Below, piece by piece: positions 52,985 to 61,421 of a DNA stretch of 64,000 nt (within the stretch, counting starts at the first letter, position 1; each line of letters starts with the position of its first letter). The DNA is from Leptodesmis sichuanensis A121 (GTDB lineage: Bacteria > Cyanobacteriota > Cyanobacteriia > Leptolyngbyales > Leptolyngbyaceae). Made by a program: the position numbers and the translations under genes. The stretch is from positions 4,712,001 through 4,776,000 of the forward strand of contig NZ_CP075171.1 in assembly GCF_021379005.1 (NCBI RefSeq), in the 5' to 3' direction. The notes below the pieces were generated by a model. That model saw nothing but the letters and a program-made list of their open reading frames with translations. It was not told the origin of the DNA and made no database searches.

Positions 52985-54037
52985 TTACTTCCAACCTGCT
53001 CGATCCATAATCCTCACTGCTTGGTTGTTATTACGACCAAACACAGCCGCATTGATCCGGTCTTCCTTAAATTTTCCCAGGCTGGCAAGTTTGGGATCAA
53101 CGGCTACATTGGCCCGCACCGGGTATTCGTTGTTGCCTTTAGCAAAAATTGTTTGGGCTTCTGGACTGACTAAATATTCCAAGAATTTAATGGCCGCATC
53201 CCGATTTCTTGAGGTTTTAACCACACCGCCACCGCTGATGTTGACATGAGTTCCGCGATTGCCTTGATTGGGGAAGAACACGCCAATTTTGGAAACAACG
53301 TCTCTGTCTTCTGGTTTGTTGGATTCCATCAATCGCACCACGTAGTATGTGTTTGCGAACGTGACATCTCCTACTCCTGCGGCCACTTCCTTAATTTGAG
53401 CTGTGTCATTTCCCTGGGGTGGACGGGCGAAATTGGCCACCAGTCCCTTGGCCCACTCTTCCGTTTTTTTCGCTCCATGCACGGCTAACAGAGATCCCGT
53501 TAATGACTGGTTGTAGACGTTGCTGGACGATCGCATAATCACACGTCCTTTCCACTTCGGATTGGCCAAATCCTCATAGGTAGAAAGCTCAGACGGTTTG
53601 ACACGATTTTTGTTGTAAACAATTACTCTTGCTCGCTTAGACAAGCCAAACCAGTGGCCTTCGGGATCTCGCAGGTTAGCTGGAATGGCAGATTGCAATG
53701 CTCTTGACGAAATAGGTTGCAATAACCCAGCTTCTTCAGCCCGCCACAGATTGCCTGCATCCACTGTCATCAAAACATCGGCTGGACTATTGGCTCCCTC
53801 ACTTTTAATCCGTTCGATCAACTTGTCGGCGGGAGCCTCAACCAAATTCACTTTAATTCCAGTTCGTTTAGTAAATCCCTGATACAACGCGTTATCTGTA
53901 TCATAATGACGAGCAGAGTAGAGATTAAGCACCCGATTTGCCTGAGCGTTTACCAGTGCATACTGAGCAAACGAGCCTGCTGCAATAGTCACGATCGTAG
54001 TGCCCAGCGCCAACAAAGTGCGTCTCGTAATGTTCAT
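52985..54037 (-). CDS. futA: ferric-iron ABC transporter substrate-binding protein FutA
   Basis: Periplasmic iron-binding protein. From the ATG at 54037 it begins MNITRRTLLALG, a twin-arginine signal (cleavage near VNAQA), which fits FutA2-type. Iron ligands of the family are visible: LYSARHYDTD (His/Tyr), FGLSKRARVIVYN (Tyr), and TFANTYYVVRLM (paired Tyr). About 350 residues, normal. The permease FutB and ATPase FutC are not adjacent, as is usual in cyanobacteria. Fur-like palindromes lie 28-105 bp upstream, so iron-repressed expression is likely. The frame is open five codons upstream. Confidence 0.93.
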   Translation of the reverse strand: MNITRRTLLALGTTIVTIAAGSFAQYALVNAQANRVLNLYSARHYDTDNALYQGFTKRTGIKVNLVEAPADKLIERIKSEGANSPADVLMTVDAGNLWRAEEAGLLQPISSRALQSAIPANLRDPEGHWFGLSKRARVIVYNKNRVKPSELSTYEDLANPKWKGRVIMRSSSNVYNQSLTGSLLAVHGAKKTEEWAKGLVANFARPPQGNDTAQIKEVAAGVGDVTFANTYYVVRLMESNKPEDRDVVSKIGVFFPNQGNRGTHVNISGGGVVKTSRNRDAAIKFLEYLVSPEAQTIFAKGNNEYPVRANVAVDPKLASLGKFKEDRINAAVFGRNNNQAVRIMDRAGWK

Positions 54038-54064
54038 TTTTTCGAACTTCACTCCTGACTTCTT

Positions 54065-54087
54065 TAATTGAGATTAACTCTCAATTA
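54065..54087. promoter_or_regulatory. Fur-like palindrome upstream of futA (site 1)
   Basis: TAATTGAG-attaact-CTCAATTA, perfect 8-bp arms, 28-50 bp before the futA start. A+T-rich dyad close to the promoter; fits a Fur operator in location and composition. Confidence 0.55.
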
Positions 54088-54124
54088 AAAAGCATAAGGT
54101 AATTGGGGTACGCCAGCAATACTA

Positions 54125-54142
54125 ATGCAAATTATTCTCAAT
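54125..54142. promoter_or_regulatory. Fur-box-like site upstream of futA (site 2)
   Basis: ATGCAAATTATTCTCAAT; its complement ATTGAGAATAATTTGCAT resembles the 7-1-7 Fur pattern TGATAAT-A-ATTATCA. A second site 40 bp above site 1. Confidence 0.5.
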
Positions 54143-54270
54143 TTTTTATGAGTGGCGCAAGGACTAGAATTCGTTACTGCGATCGCCGGATCTCAAAGCC
54201 GTTTCACTCTTCTGGTTCTGCATCCGTGACGGCGACTTTATAGTACAGGCTAAATCAGGAAGGGCTTGAT

Positions 54271-54828
54271 ATGCAGTCACCTGTGATTCAGTTTCTAGTG
54301 CAGCGGTTGGTGTGCGCGTGGCAAACTCCAGTGACGCTGGAGGCTTGGCTATATGCGGCTGCATTATTGGGAATCTACAGCATGATCACAGTTCCAGTTG
54401 CCTTCAGGCTGGGGTTTGTCCGAGTCAGTGCGTCCCAACTGAGTGTAAAGGATCAGGTCGGGGTGATTGCCATTGCGCTGGTGATGCCATCCATTTTTGA
54501 GGAAGTGGTGTTTCGGGTGCTGCTACTGCCGCATCCAGGTGAAGGTACCTCTCCAGATGTGCAATGGCTGTGGGGGGCGATCGCCCTGCTGATCTTCGTG
54601 CTGTTCCATCCCTTAAATTCCTTCACCTTTTTTCCGGCCAGTCGCACCACATTCCTGAGTCCTATTTTTCTGATGGCCGCCGGATTTTTGGGCGCGGTCT
54701 GTTCGTTGTCCTACTGGCAAAGTGGCTCTCTCTGGCCGCCCGTAGTGATTCATTGGATCGTCGTGGTTGTCTGGTTGCTCTTCCTGGGGGGATACGAGAA
54801 ATTGTACTCGCCGTCGTCTCAATCCTAA
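54271..54828 (+). CDS. CPBP-family intramembrane metalloprotease
   Basis: A 185-residue, four- to five-helix membrane protein. The Abi/CAAX (Rce1-like) motif EEVVFRVLLLP (about 76-86) provides the catalytic Glu-Glu and Arg; VLFHPLNSF carries the first His and VIHWIVVVVW the second. It cleaves membrane-embedded peptides; in bacteria roles include peptide processing and bacteriocin immunity. Substrate unknown. It sits apart from its neighbours. Confidence 0.8.
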   Translation: MQSPVIQFLVQRLVCAWQTPVTLEAWLYAAALLGIYSMITVPVAFRLGFVRVSASQLSVKDQVGVIAIALVMPSIFEEVVFRVLLLPHPGEGTSPDVQWLWGAIALLIFVLFHPLNSFTFFPASRTTFLSPIFLMAAGFLGAVCSLSYWQSGSLWPPVVIHWIVVVVWLLFLGGYEKLYSPSSQS

Positions 54829-54910
54829 TTTGTCAGGGAATCCTAACTCGTAAGGGCAGAAGGTCGATGGCAGAGGGTAAAAGATTCAGCGGAGAAGCTT
54901 CTACCTTACG

Positions 54911-55122
54911 ACCCACATTCCGCACTTTCAACTGGCACATCAGGGATTAACGACGCAGCCACGGACTCCCAGAAGCCTTGGCCAGAGATTTATCTCAATA
55001 AACAGCATCTATTCTCAACTGCGCTCTAATGGTTCATGCGAACTAATAGCCTCATATTCTTTGCTCAGCAAGGCTTTCAGGGTTAAATGTTTGAGTGTGA
55101 CACTTAAAGGGCGGAAAGTGGG
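54911..55122 (+). mobile_element. 212-bp MITE, copy 2
   Basis: Identical over all 212 bp to 11477-11688, inverted. Flanked by the 5-bp target duplication TTACG (54906-54910 and 55123-55127). Different flanks at the two sites show that both are true insertions and fix the ends of the element exactly. It contains no gene. Confidence 0.92.
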
Positions 55123-55213
55123 TTACGAAGTACGGACGCGGAATAAAAGTATGCTATATTGTTAGCGGTTAGAAACTAAGCATACGTAATAAATAATTCT
55201 TTGGTTTTAAGTC

Positions 55214-55276
55214 AAGTCCAGTTAGAGAACGGTTGTTTTCCGATCAGAAAAACCACAGTGCTGGACTTAGACAAGG
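55214..55276 (+). repeat. 63-bp hairpin repeat, copy C
   Basis: AAGTCCAGTTAGAGAACGG to GCTGGACTTAGACAAGG, 50 bp upstream of the emrA-like start. Same layout and length as copies A and B. Confidence 0.8.
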
Positions 55277-55325
55277 ATTAGTTCACCTGGCTGAAGTGAT
55301 TTATGACTCCACAAGAGGTAACACC

Positions 55326-56759
55326 ATGAAACGCTTGGATGCCCCGTCCTTAAATGGCAATGGTCGGGTACACAGGGGAGAGCCTGGTACGCTCGATGAT
55401 TTAGATGGTCGCCAACTAGAAGCTTCAGAAGATTTGGATGCTGAGTCTGCAGTATCAGTGCTCAATCCTCCTCAGACGGCTCCGGCCACAACTCCGGTCA
55501 CAGAGTCGCCCTCGGAGCCAACTCCCACCCCTCAAGCTCCCAAACATCGACCGATTAAAGCCATCTTGGCCGTTGCTGGTGTAGGGGCGATCGCCGCGGG
55601 AGCCTTCGGATACCACTATTGGCAATATGCTTCCAGCCATGAAGAAACAGACAACGCTACGGTCGCTGGACATATTCATCAGATCAGTGCCCGCGTTCCC
55701 GGTACGGTGCAGGATGTGCTGGTGAACGATAACCAGATGGTGAAAAAGGGCCAACTCCTGGTGAAGTTGGATCCCAGCGATTACCAGATTAAGTTGCAGC
55801 AGGCTCAAGCAGATCTGGCCGCGGCTCAACAAAAGGCGAATACGGCTCAGGTGACTATTGCCCTGGCTGCTAAAAATGCGGCAGCTTCTGGTACGCAGTC
55901 TCAAGGTGATGTAGCGAAGGCGCAGGCGGCGATCGCTCAAGCCCAAGCTCAGGTGACAGAAGCTCAGGCGGGAGTACCGCAAGCTGAGGCTCAACTGGCC
56001 CAGTCGCAAGCCAACTGGCAAAAAGCGCAGGCCGATTTCAACCGTTTCTCTACCCTGTTTCATGAAGGGGCGGTAACACAACGAGATTTAGACACAGCCC
56101 GACAAGCCTATCAAGTGGCCCAGGCGCAAACAAATGCAAGTCAAGAAGCGGTACGACAGGCTCAGGCCAAACTGGTGCAGGCTCGCCAAACTGTTGCGAC
56201 TGCTCAAGCGGGATTGATAGCGGCGCAAGGTGGCATTCAGCAAGCACAAGCAAAGGGCATCCAAACTCAGGTCAGCCGCAGTGATTTTGGGACGGCGCAA
56301 ACGGCGATCGTTCAGGCTCAAGTCGCCCTGAAAAATGCCCAACAACAACTGTCCTACACCAACATTCTGGCTCCAGCCGATGGCAAGATTGGTCGCAAAA
56401 CGGTAGAAGTGGGGCAGCAAATCCAACCGGGTACGCCGTTGATGGCGCTGGTCAGCAATGAATACTGGGTGACGGCTAACTTCAAAGAAACTCAATTAAA
56501 TAAGATGCGTCCCGGTCAGAAAGTGGAGATTAAGCTGGACTCCTTCCCTGGCAAGAAATTTGAGGGGCGGGTAGATAGCATTGCTCCTGCGTCGGGATCT
56601 GAGTTTGCTCTCCTACCGCCAGATAATGCCACGGGTAACTTTACGAAGGTAGTACAACGGATTCCCGTCAAGATTGTTTTCGATCCTCAAAGCATCAAAG
56701 GCTATGAGTCGATGATTACACCAGGGATGTCTGCCGTTGTCACCGTTGATTTGAAGTAA
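55326..56759 (+). CDS. HlyD/EmrA-type membrane fusion protein
   Basis: Periplasmic adaptor of a tripartite exporter, 477 residues from the ATG at 55326 (MKRLDAPSLNG). Cytoplasmic tail with Pro/Thr-rich stretch, one membrane helix (about 85-105, AILAVAGVGAIAAG), the biotinyl-lipoyl half SARVPGTVQDVLVNDNQMVK, a long Gln/Ala-rich coiled coil (about 160-320), the second lipoyl half YTNILAPADGKIGRK, and a beta-barrel domain GQKVEIKLDSFPGKKFEG. The two transporter genes follow at 96 bp and 15 bp. Outer-membrane TolC is not in the window. Confidence 0.9.
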   Translation: MKRLDAPSLNGNGRVHRGEPGTLDDLDGRQLEASEDLDAESAVSVLNPPQTAPATTPVTESPSEPTPTPQAPKHRPIKAILAVAGVGAIAAGAFGYHYWQYASSHEETDNATVAGHIHQISARVPGTVQDVLVNDNQMVKKGQLLVKLDPSDYQIKLQQAQADLAAAQQKANTAQVTIALAAKNAAASGTQSQGDVAKAQAAIAQAQAQVTEAQAGVPQAEAQLAQSQANWQKAQADFNRFSTLFHEGAVTQRDLDTARQAYQVAQAQTNASQEAVRQAQAKLVQARQTVATAQAGLIAAQGGIQQAQAKGIQTQVSRSDFGTAQTAIVQAQVALKNAQQQLSYTNILAPADGKIGRKTVEVGQQIQPGTPLMALVSNEYWVTANFKETQLNKMRPGQKVEIKLDSFPGKKFEGRVDSIAPASGSEFALLPPDNATGNFTKVVQRIPVKIVFDPQSIKGYESMITPGMSAVVTVDLK

Positions 56760-56855
56760 GGCGGTTCTTTCGTTGTGCTTCCCTTTCTAGGTCAGAGAGG
56801 GAGGTTTGTCGAACTTACGTTAGAACGAAGGGAATGATGTAGCAGGAGGAAACCA

Positions 56856-58121
56856 TTGCAATCCATTTCGCGGGCACTGCGATCGAGAAATTATCGACTC
56901 TTCTTTACAGGTCAGGCCATTTCCCTAACAGGCAACTGGATGACGCAAACGGCGACGATCTGGCTAGTGTATCACCTGACCCATTCAGCCTGGATGTTGG
57001 GAGTGGTGGGATTTGCCAGTCAACTCCCCAATTTTTTGTTAACCCCGATTGCTGGGGTGCTGGTCGATCGCTGGAACCGTCACCGCACGATTTTGCTGAC
57101 TCAGTTGCTGGCGATGCTGCAATCCCTGGCGCTGGCGTTTCTAGCCTTTACCAACCAGATTGATGTCTGGCAAGTGATGGCACTGAGCGTCTTTCAGGGG
57201 GCTGTGAATGCCCTGGATATGCCCGCGCGTCAAGCGTTCGTAGTGCAGATGGTCGATCGCAAGGAAGATGTGAGTAATGCGATCGCCCTGAATTCCTCCA
57301 TATTCAGCGGGGCGCGCTTGGTGGGGCCAGCGATCGCTGGGATCGTGATTGCCTCACTGGGGGCAGGCACCTGCTTTCTGCTGGATGGTCTCAGCTATCT
57401 CGCAGTGCTGGCAGGGTTATTGGCTATGAAATTACCTCCACTGGCGCGTGACTCCTCTGCTCAATCGCCTGGAACACTCTGGCAGAACCTTCAAGAAGGA
57501 TTTCAGTATGCCTTTGGATTTCCCCCCATGCGGGCGATTTTATCTCTTGTGGCACTCACCAGTCTGGTAGGAATGCCGTACCTTGTATTGGTGCCCATTT
57601 TTGCGGCGCAAATTTTTCATGGAGGAGCAACCACCTTGGGATTGATGATGGCTGCAACTGGACTCGGCGCTTTAATCGCTGCCGTCTATCTCAGTTCTCG
57701 CAGCAGTGTGCTGGGATTAGGAAAGCTGATTGCGATCGCCCCTACCATTCTGGGAGTGGCCCTCATGACATTTGCTCTATCGCGCATTCTCTGGCTTTCC
57801 TTGCTGGCCATGTTCTTTTTGGGAATGGGTTTAATGTTGCAGCGCACCTCCAGCAACACCCTGTTGCAAACGATCGTGGAAGAAGATAAGCGAGGCCGAG
57901 TGATGAGTTTCTTCCTGATGGCGTTTACAGGCATGGCGACCTGCGGCAATTTACTGGCTGGAGGACTGGCTCAACAGATCGGCGCTCCCCATACTTTGTT
58001 TATCGGTGGTGTGCTGAGTGTTATCGGATCGCTGCTGTTCATTCGCCAGTTTCCTACGTTTAGAAAGCAGATCCGTCCCATTTACTACCAGATCGGTATT
58101 CTGCCTCAGACTAATTCATAA
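56856..58121 (+). CDS. MFS transporter (EntS/MFS-3 type)
   Basis: A 421-residue twelve-helix exporter. The start is TTG at 56856, chosen because AGGAGG lies six bases upstream and homologues begin at ALRSRNYRLFFTGQ. Typical family segments: YRLFFTGQAISLTGNWMTQ, GVLVDRWNRHRTIL (motif A), and VEEDKRGRVMSFF. Related proteins export siderophores and hydrophobic compounds. It lies in the emrA-like operon, before emrB-like. Confidence 0.9.
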   Translation: MQSISRALRSRNYRLFFTGQAISLTGNWMTQTATIWLVYHLTHSAWMLGVVGFASQLPNFLLTPIAGVLVDRWNRHRTILLTQLLAMLQSLALAFLAFTNQIDVWQVMALSVFQGAVNALDMPARQAFVVQMVDRKEDVSNAIALNSSIFSGARLVGPAIAGIVIASLGAGTCFLLDGLSYLAVLAGLLAMKLPPLARDSSAQSPGTLWQNLQEGFQYAFGFPPMRAILSLVALTSLVGMPYLVLVPIFAAQIFHGGATTLGLMMAATGLGALIAAVYLSSRSSVLGLGKLIAIAPTILGVALMTFALSRILWLSLLAMFFLGMGLMLQRTSSNTLLQTIVEEDKRGRVMSFFLMAFTGMATCGNLLAGGLAQQIGAPHTLFIGGVLSVIGSLLFIRQFPTFRKQIRPIYYQIGILPQTNS

Positions 58122-58136
58122 AACCGGAGACTTGTT

Positions 58137-59711
58137 GTGGCTGCCTCTCTTACCACTCAACCGCCTAGCGATCGCGTTTCATTCAAAACCTGGATTGGGG
58201 TCTGGGGGACAGTTCTGGGTGCGTTCATGGCAGTGCTGGATATCCAGATCACCAACTCCTCTTTGAAAGATATTCAGGCGGCTCTGGGAGCCACATTGGA
58301 GGAAGGTTCCTGGATCTCAACGGCTTATCTGGTAGCGGAAATTGTGGTCATTCCGCTGACCGGTTGGCTGTCTCAGGTCTTCTCGGTACGCCGTTACATC
58401 TTGGTGAATGCGACGCTGTTCATTCTATTCTCCATGCTGTGCGCCTCGGCCTGGAGTTTGCCCTCCATGATTGTGTTCCGGGCATTACAGGGATTCACCG
58501 GCGGGATTCTGATCCCGATGGCCTTTACCGTCCTATTAACCACCCTGCCCCCGGCGAAACAACCGATCGGCATGGCTCTGTTTGCCATTACGGCTACCTT
58601 TGCCCCCTCCATCGGCCCCACTTTTGGCGGCTGGTTGACAGAAAACTTTAGCTGGCATTATGTCTTCTACATCAACCTGATTCCCGGTCTGTTATTGCTG
58701 GCAGCGGTCTGGTATGCGATCGAACCCAAACCCATGCAATTGCATTTGCTGAAAGAAGGAGACTGGGGCGGCATTATTGCCATGGCGATCGGTCTGGGAT
58801 CACTCCAGATTGTTTTAGAAGAGGGCAGCCGTAAGGATTGGTTTGGCTCAGCGTTGATTGTGCGCTTGACGGCGATCGCAGTGATCTTCCTGGCGATCTT
58901 TTTCTGGATTGAACTGACGCGCAAAAAGCCCTTTATTAACCTGCGCTTGATGACCCATCGCAACTTCGGTTTATCCAGCGTGATTAATGTCACCCTGGGA
59001 TTGGGGCTATATGGTTCGGTCTACATCATGCCCTTATATCTCAGCCAGATTCAGGGATACAACGCCATGCAGATTGGGGAAGTGCTGATGTGGGTGGGCT
59101 TTCCCCAGTTATTGATTATTCCGTTTGTCCCCAAACTGATGCAAAAAATTGATGTGCGGGTGTTGATTGCCGTCGGTATTAGCCTGTTTGCCATCAGTTG
59201 TTTGATGAACTCGACCCTGACTAATCAGACGGGGCTGGATCAATTGCGCTGGTCACAACTGGTACGGGCGATGGGCCAACCCCTGATTATGATACCCCTG
59301 TCTTCTGTGGCTACCGCTGGACTGCCTGCCTCGCAAGCGGGTTCGGCTTCTGGATTATTTAATATGATGCGAAATCTGGGTGGCTCAATCGGGATTGCCG
59401 CGATCGCCACCCTGTTAACCAACCGCCAACAGTTTCACTCCAACCGCCTGGGAGAAGCGGTTTCTATCTACAGTCCTGCTACTCAGGAGCGGCTTCAGCA
59501 AATGACCCAGTATTTTGTCAGTCAGGGAGCCGACCTGGTCACAGCTCAACAACAGGCTATTGAAACGATGAGCAACATTGTTCGCCGAGAAGCGTATGTA
59601 ATGGCATTTAATGATTGCTTTTACTTCATCGCCTGCGCCCTTTTGTTAAGCGGTATCACGGTCTTGTTCTTGAAGAAGGTAAAAGCTACAGGCAGTGCCG
59701 CGGTTCATTAA
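58137..59711 (+). CDS. DHA2-family (EmrB/QacA) multidrug transporter
   Basis: A 524-residue, 14-helix drug:H+ antiporter that pairs with EmrA-like adaptors. Start is GTG at 58137, 15 bp after the MFS stop. DHA2 segments: MAVLDIQITNSSLKDIQ, GSWISTAYLVAEIVVIPL, RALQGFTGGILIPM, and GPTFGGWLTENFSWHYVFYINL. The pair of MFS pumps beside one adaptor is unusual. Substrates are unknown. Confidence 0.92.
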   Translation: MAASLTTQPPSDRVSFKTWIGVWGTVLGAFMAVLDIQITNSSLKDIQAALGATLEEGSWISTAYLVAEIVVIPLTGWLSQVFSVRRYILVNATLFILFSMLCASAWSLPSMIVFRALQGFTGGILIPMAFTVLLTTLPPAKQPIGMALFAITATFAPSIGPTFGGWLTENFSWHYVFYINLIPGLLLLAAVWYAIEPKPMQLHLLKEGDWGGIIAMAIGLGSLQIVLEEGSRKDWFGSALIVRLTAIAVIFLAIFFWIELTRKKPFINLRLMTHRNFGLSSVINVTLGLGLYGSVYIMPLYLSQIQGYNAMQIGEVLMWVGFPQLLIIPFVPKLMQKIDVRVLIAVGISLFAISCLMNSTLTNQTGLDQLRWSQLVRAMGQPLIMIPLSSVATAGLPASQAGSASGLFNMMRNLGGSIGIAAIATLLTNRQQFHSNRLGEAVSIYSPATQERLQQMTQYFVSQGADLVTAQQQAIETMSNIVRREAYVMAFNDCFYFIACALLLSGITVLFLKKVKATGSAAVH

Positions 59712-59744
59712 CCTGTCTTCTGCTTTCTGCCCTGACTCCCGCCT

Positions 59745-60029
59745 TCAAGAAAGCCGATTGAGCAATTGATTGATCAGATCTGTACTGATCTGCAGATCTG
59801 GGCAGGGAATAGTACTGAGTAAACTGGTACTGGAGTCGGTAATCACATGCACTTCTAATAAACCCGCAACCTGGGCCTCAAACAGGAGCCGTTGTCCTGG
59901 TAAAACTACGCGCTCAAAGTGCCAGTTCGGGATGTTGACGATTCGCCCAACTTGCAATTTGTCAGTTTTGTTAACGTAACAGCATAAAATTGGGTCGGCA
60001 GGAACCACCGCTACGGGAACAGTTGACAT
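59745..60029 (-). CDS. DUF1830 family protein
   Basis: A 94-residue cyanobacterial protein with the DUF1830 pattern ILCCYVNKTDKLQVGRI then NIPNWHFERVVLPGQRLLFEA. The Cys-Cys and Trp-Tyr/His motif are hallmarks. No known function; it is one of the photosynthesis-lineage small families. Convergent with emrB-like (33 bp). Confidence 0.85.
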   Translation of the reverse strand: MSTVPVAVVPADPILCCYVNKTDKLQVGRIVNIPNWHFERVVLPGQRLLFEAQVAGLLEVHVITDSSTSLLSTIPCPDLQISTDLINQLLNRLS

Positions 60030-60568
60030 AACTCTTACAGGCTTAGGGGTTAGGGAATGATTGGTAGATGCCCCTTCGTAATCTGATAAATCTTCAGAGC
60101 GATCGCCCTGTTATCCTACCAGAGAGACTTCCTTAACATCGCTGTGATACAGGAACATAATTTGCCATACACCCTGAAAGTTCTCCAGTGAGTCAGCAGA
60201 ACCTGATTATTTCTACTGGAGAACTAATTGTGAGTATGAGGGGTTTCCGTAATCCAGGGAGTGATATTTAACGAAGAGACTGGTGATATTGCTGCCGAAT
60301 TTACGTGATTTCCCTACCCCTTTTGTGTGACCCTGCGCCATCGCTTGAAGTGATGCCAATCACAATGGATGACATCTAACCGTAGAATTACTAACTTGTG
60401 TTCTGGTTCTGCCAGGTTTCTGGTCTACCCCCTATGGGCGAGGCGTGAGCTTGAAACACTTTGTAATCTAACAGGGGATTTATCATGGATCCTTTGTTGG
60501 AATGCAGGGGGATCTCCAATCCTCGATTCCCAACACCCAATTCCTGATTTCCTATTCCCCTTAACGTT
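60030..60568. other. 539-bp spacer with one strong inverted repeat
   Basis: AGTTCTCCAGT (60179-60189) and ACTGGAGAACT (60215-60225) are exact complements around 25 bp. A CCCAATTCC-type STRR lies at 60505-60560 just before acyP. No gene is supported. Confidence 0.5.
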
Positions 60569-60850
60569 ATGGAACTTCGTCGATCGCACGTTTTCATTAC
60601 CGGAAAAGTCCAGGGAGTGGGCTATCGCTTCTCTACCCAGGATGTTGCTCAGGTGTTTGGTTTGGCAGGCTGGGTGCGCAATTTGCCCGATGGCCGTGTT
60701 GAAGCGGTTTTTGAGGGCGATCGAACCGCAGTGGAAAAAATGATTGCCTGGTGCCGCAAAGGACCACCGAATGCTGTTGTAGAAAAAGTAACCGTCACAA
60801 ATGAAGAACCAGAAGGGTTGAGCGGTTTTGAGATCCGGCGATCGAAATAA
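60569..60850 (+). CDS. acyP: acylphosphatase
   Basis: Hydrolyses acyl phosphates. The 93-residue sequence has the phosphate-binding arginine in GVGYRFSTQDVA and the catalytic asparagine in GWVRNLPDGRVEAVFEG. 90 residues or so is normal. A hairpin with arms GATCGCTGACTTCT and AGAAGTCGGCGATC (60877-60890, 60927-60940; one mismatch) follows and may end the transcript. Confidence 0.94.
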   Translation: MELRRSHVFITGKVQGVGYRFSTQDVAQVFGLAGWVRNLPDGRVEAVFEGDRTAVEKMIAWCRKGPPNAVVEKVTVTNEEPEGLSGFEIRRSK

Positions 60851-61054
60851 TTGCGATCAGTCATTTCTAAACTTCGGATCGCTGACTTCTTTTGCAAATC
60901 TCAGGGTTTGAGTGTGCTTTTGATTCAGAAGTCGGCGATCTAGAGGGAGTTAAGCCAAAATTATGAAATATAAAATCTATTTATATTTTTCAGGTATTTT
61001 CATTTTATGTAGTTATAGCTAGACTGCTATTAGAAGTTTATAGAGGAATTTTGA

Positions 61055-61375
61055 ATGTTCGTTCTGGTCAGGAATCAACAGGCTCTCACATCTTCCTTCA
61101 ACAACAGGATTAGATCCTTCGATTTGCTGAGTTCTGTACGTCGGCAACTTGACCAACTGGAAATCCAAAGTTCTTTCATGGCCCATTGGATTTGTCGGAT
61201 AGTCCCCTCCCAATGTCCCTTTGAGCGAGATATCACGGTGTTTGGTCGTCAGGTTGCTCACATTCCACCCCTCTGCAAACTAAACCCTCTTTACGAAGAA
61301 GTGGTCAATCTACGGTTTCGGGCACTTTGCTACCTGGCTGATGAATGCGGCGAAGATATTCAGTGCTATTGCTAA
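61055..61375 (+). CDS. Mo-dependent nitrogenase C-terminal domain-like protein
   Basis: A 106-residue protein related to the small cyanobacterial proteins annotated as Mo-dependent nitrogenase C-terminal domain (PF06967). The signature is CRIVPSQCPFERDI, then LNPLYEEVVNLRFRALCYLADECGEDIQCYC. The Cys set (CR, CP, C-YLADEC, CYC) could bind metal. Despite the name it occurs in strains without nitrogenase, so nitrogen fixation should not be inferred. Start ATG at 61055; stands alone. Confidence 0.8.
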   Translation: MFVLVRNQQALTSSFNNRIRSFDLLSSVRRQLDQLEIQSSFMAHWICRIVPSQCPFERDITVFGRQVAHIPPLCKLNPLYEEVVNLRFRALCYLADECGEDIQCYC

Positions 61376-61421
61376 GCTAAGGGGCTTGCGCGAAAATAAA
61401 ATCCCGCTGAACCGCGACTTT

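Noticed and set aside
61055-61375. Evidence of nitrogen fixation from the Mo-nitro_C protein
   Set aside because: The family name is historical; the domain is widespread in non-fixing cyanobacteria, and no nif gene is present.
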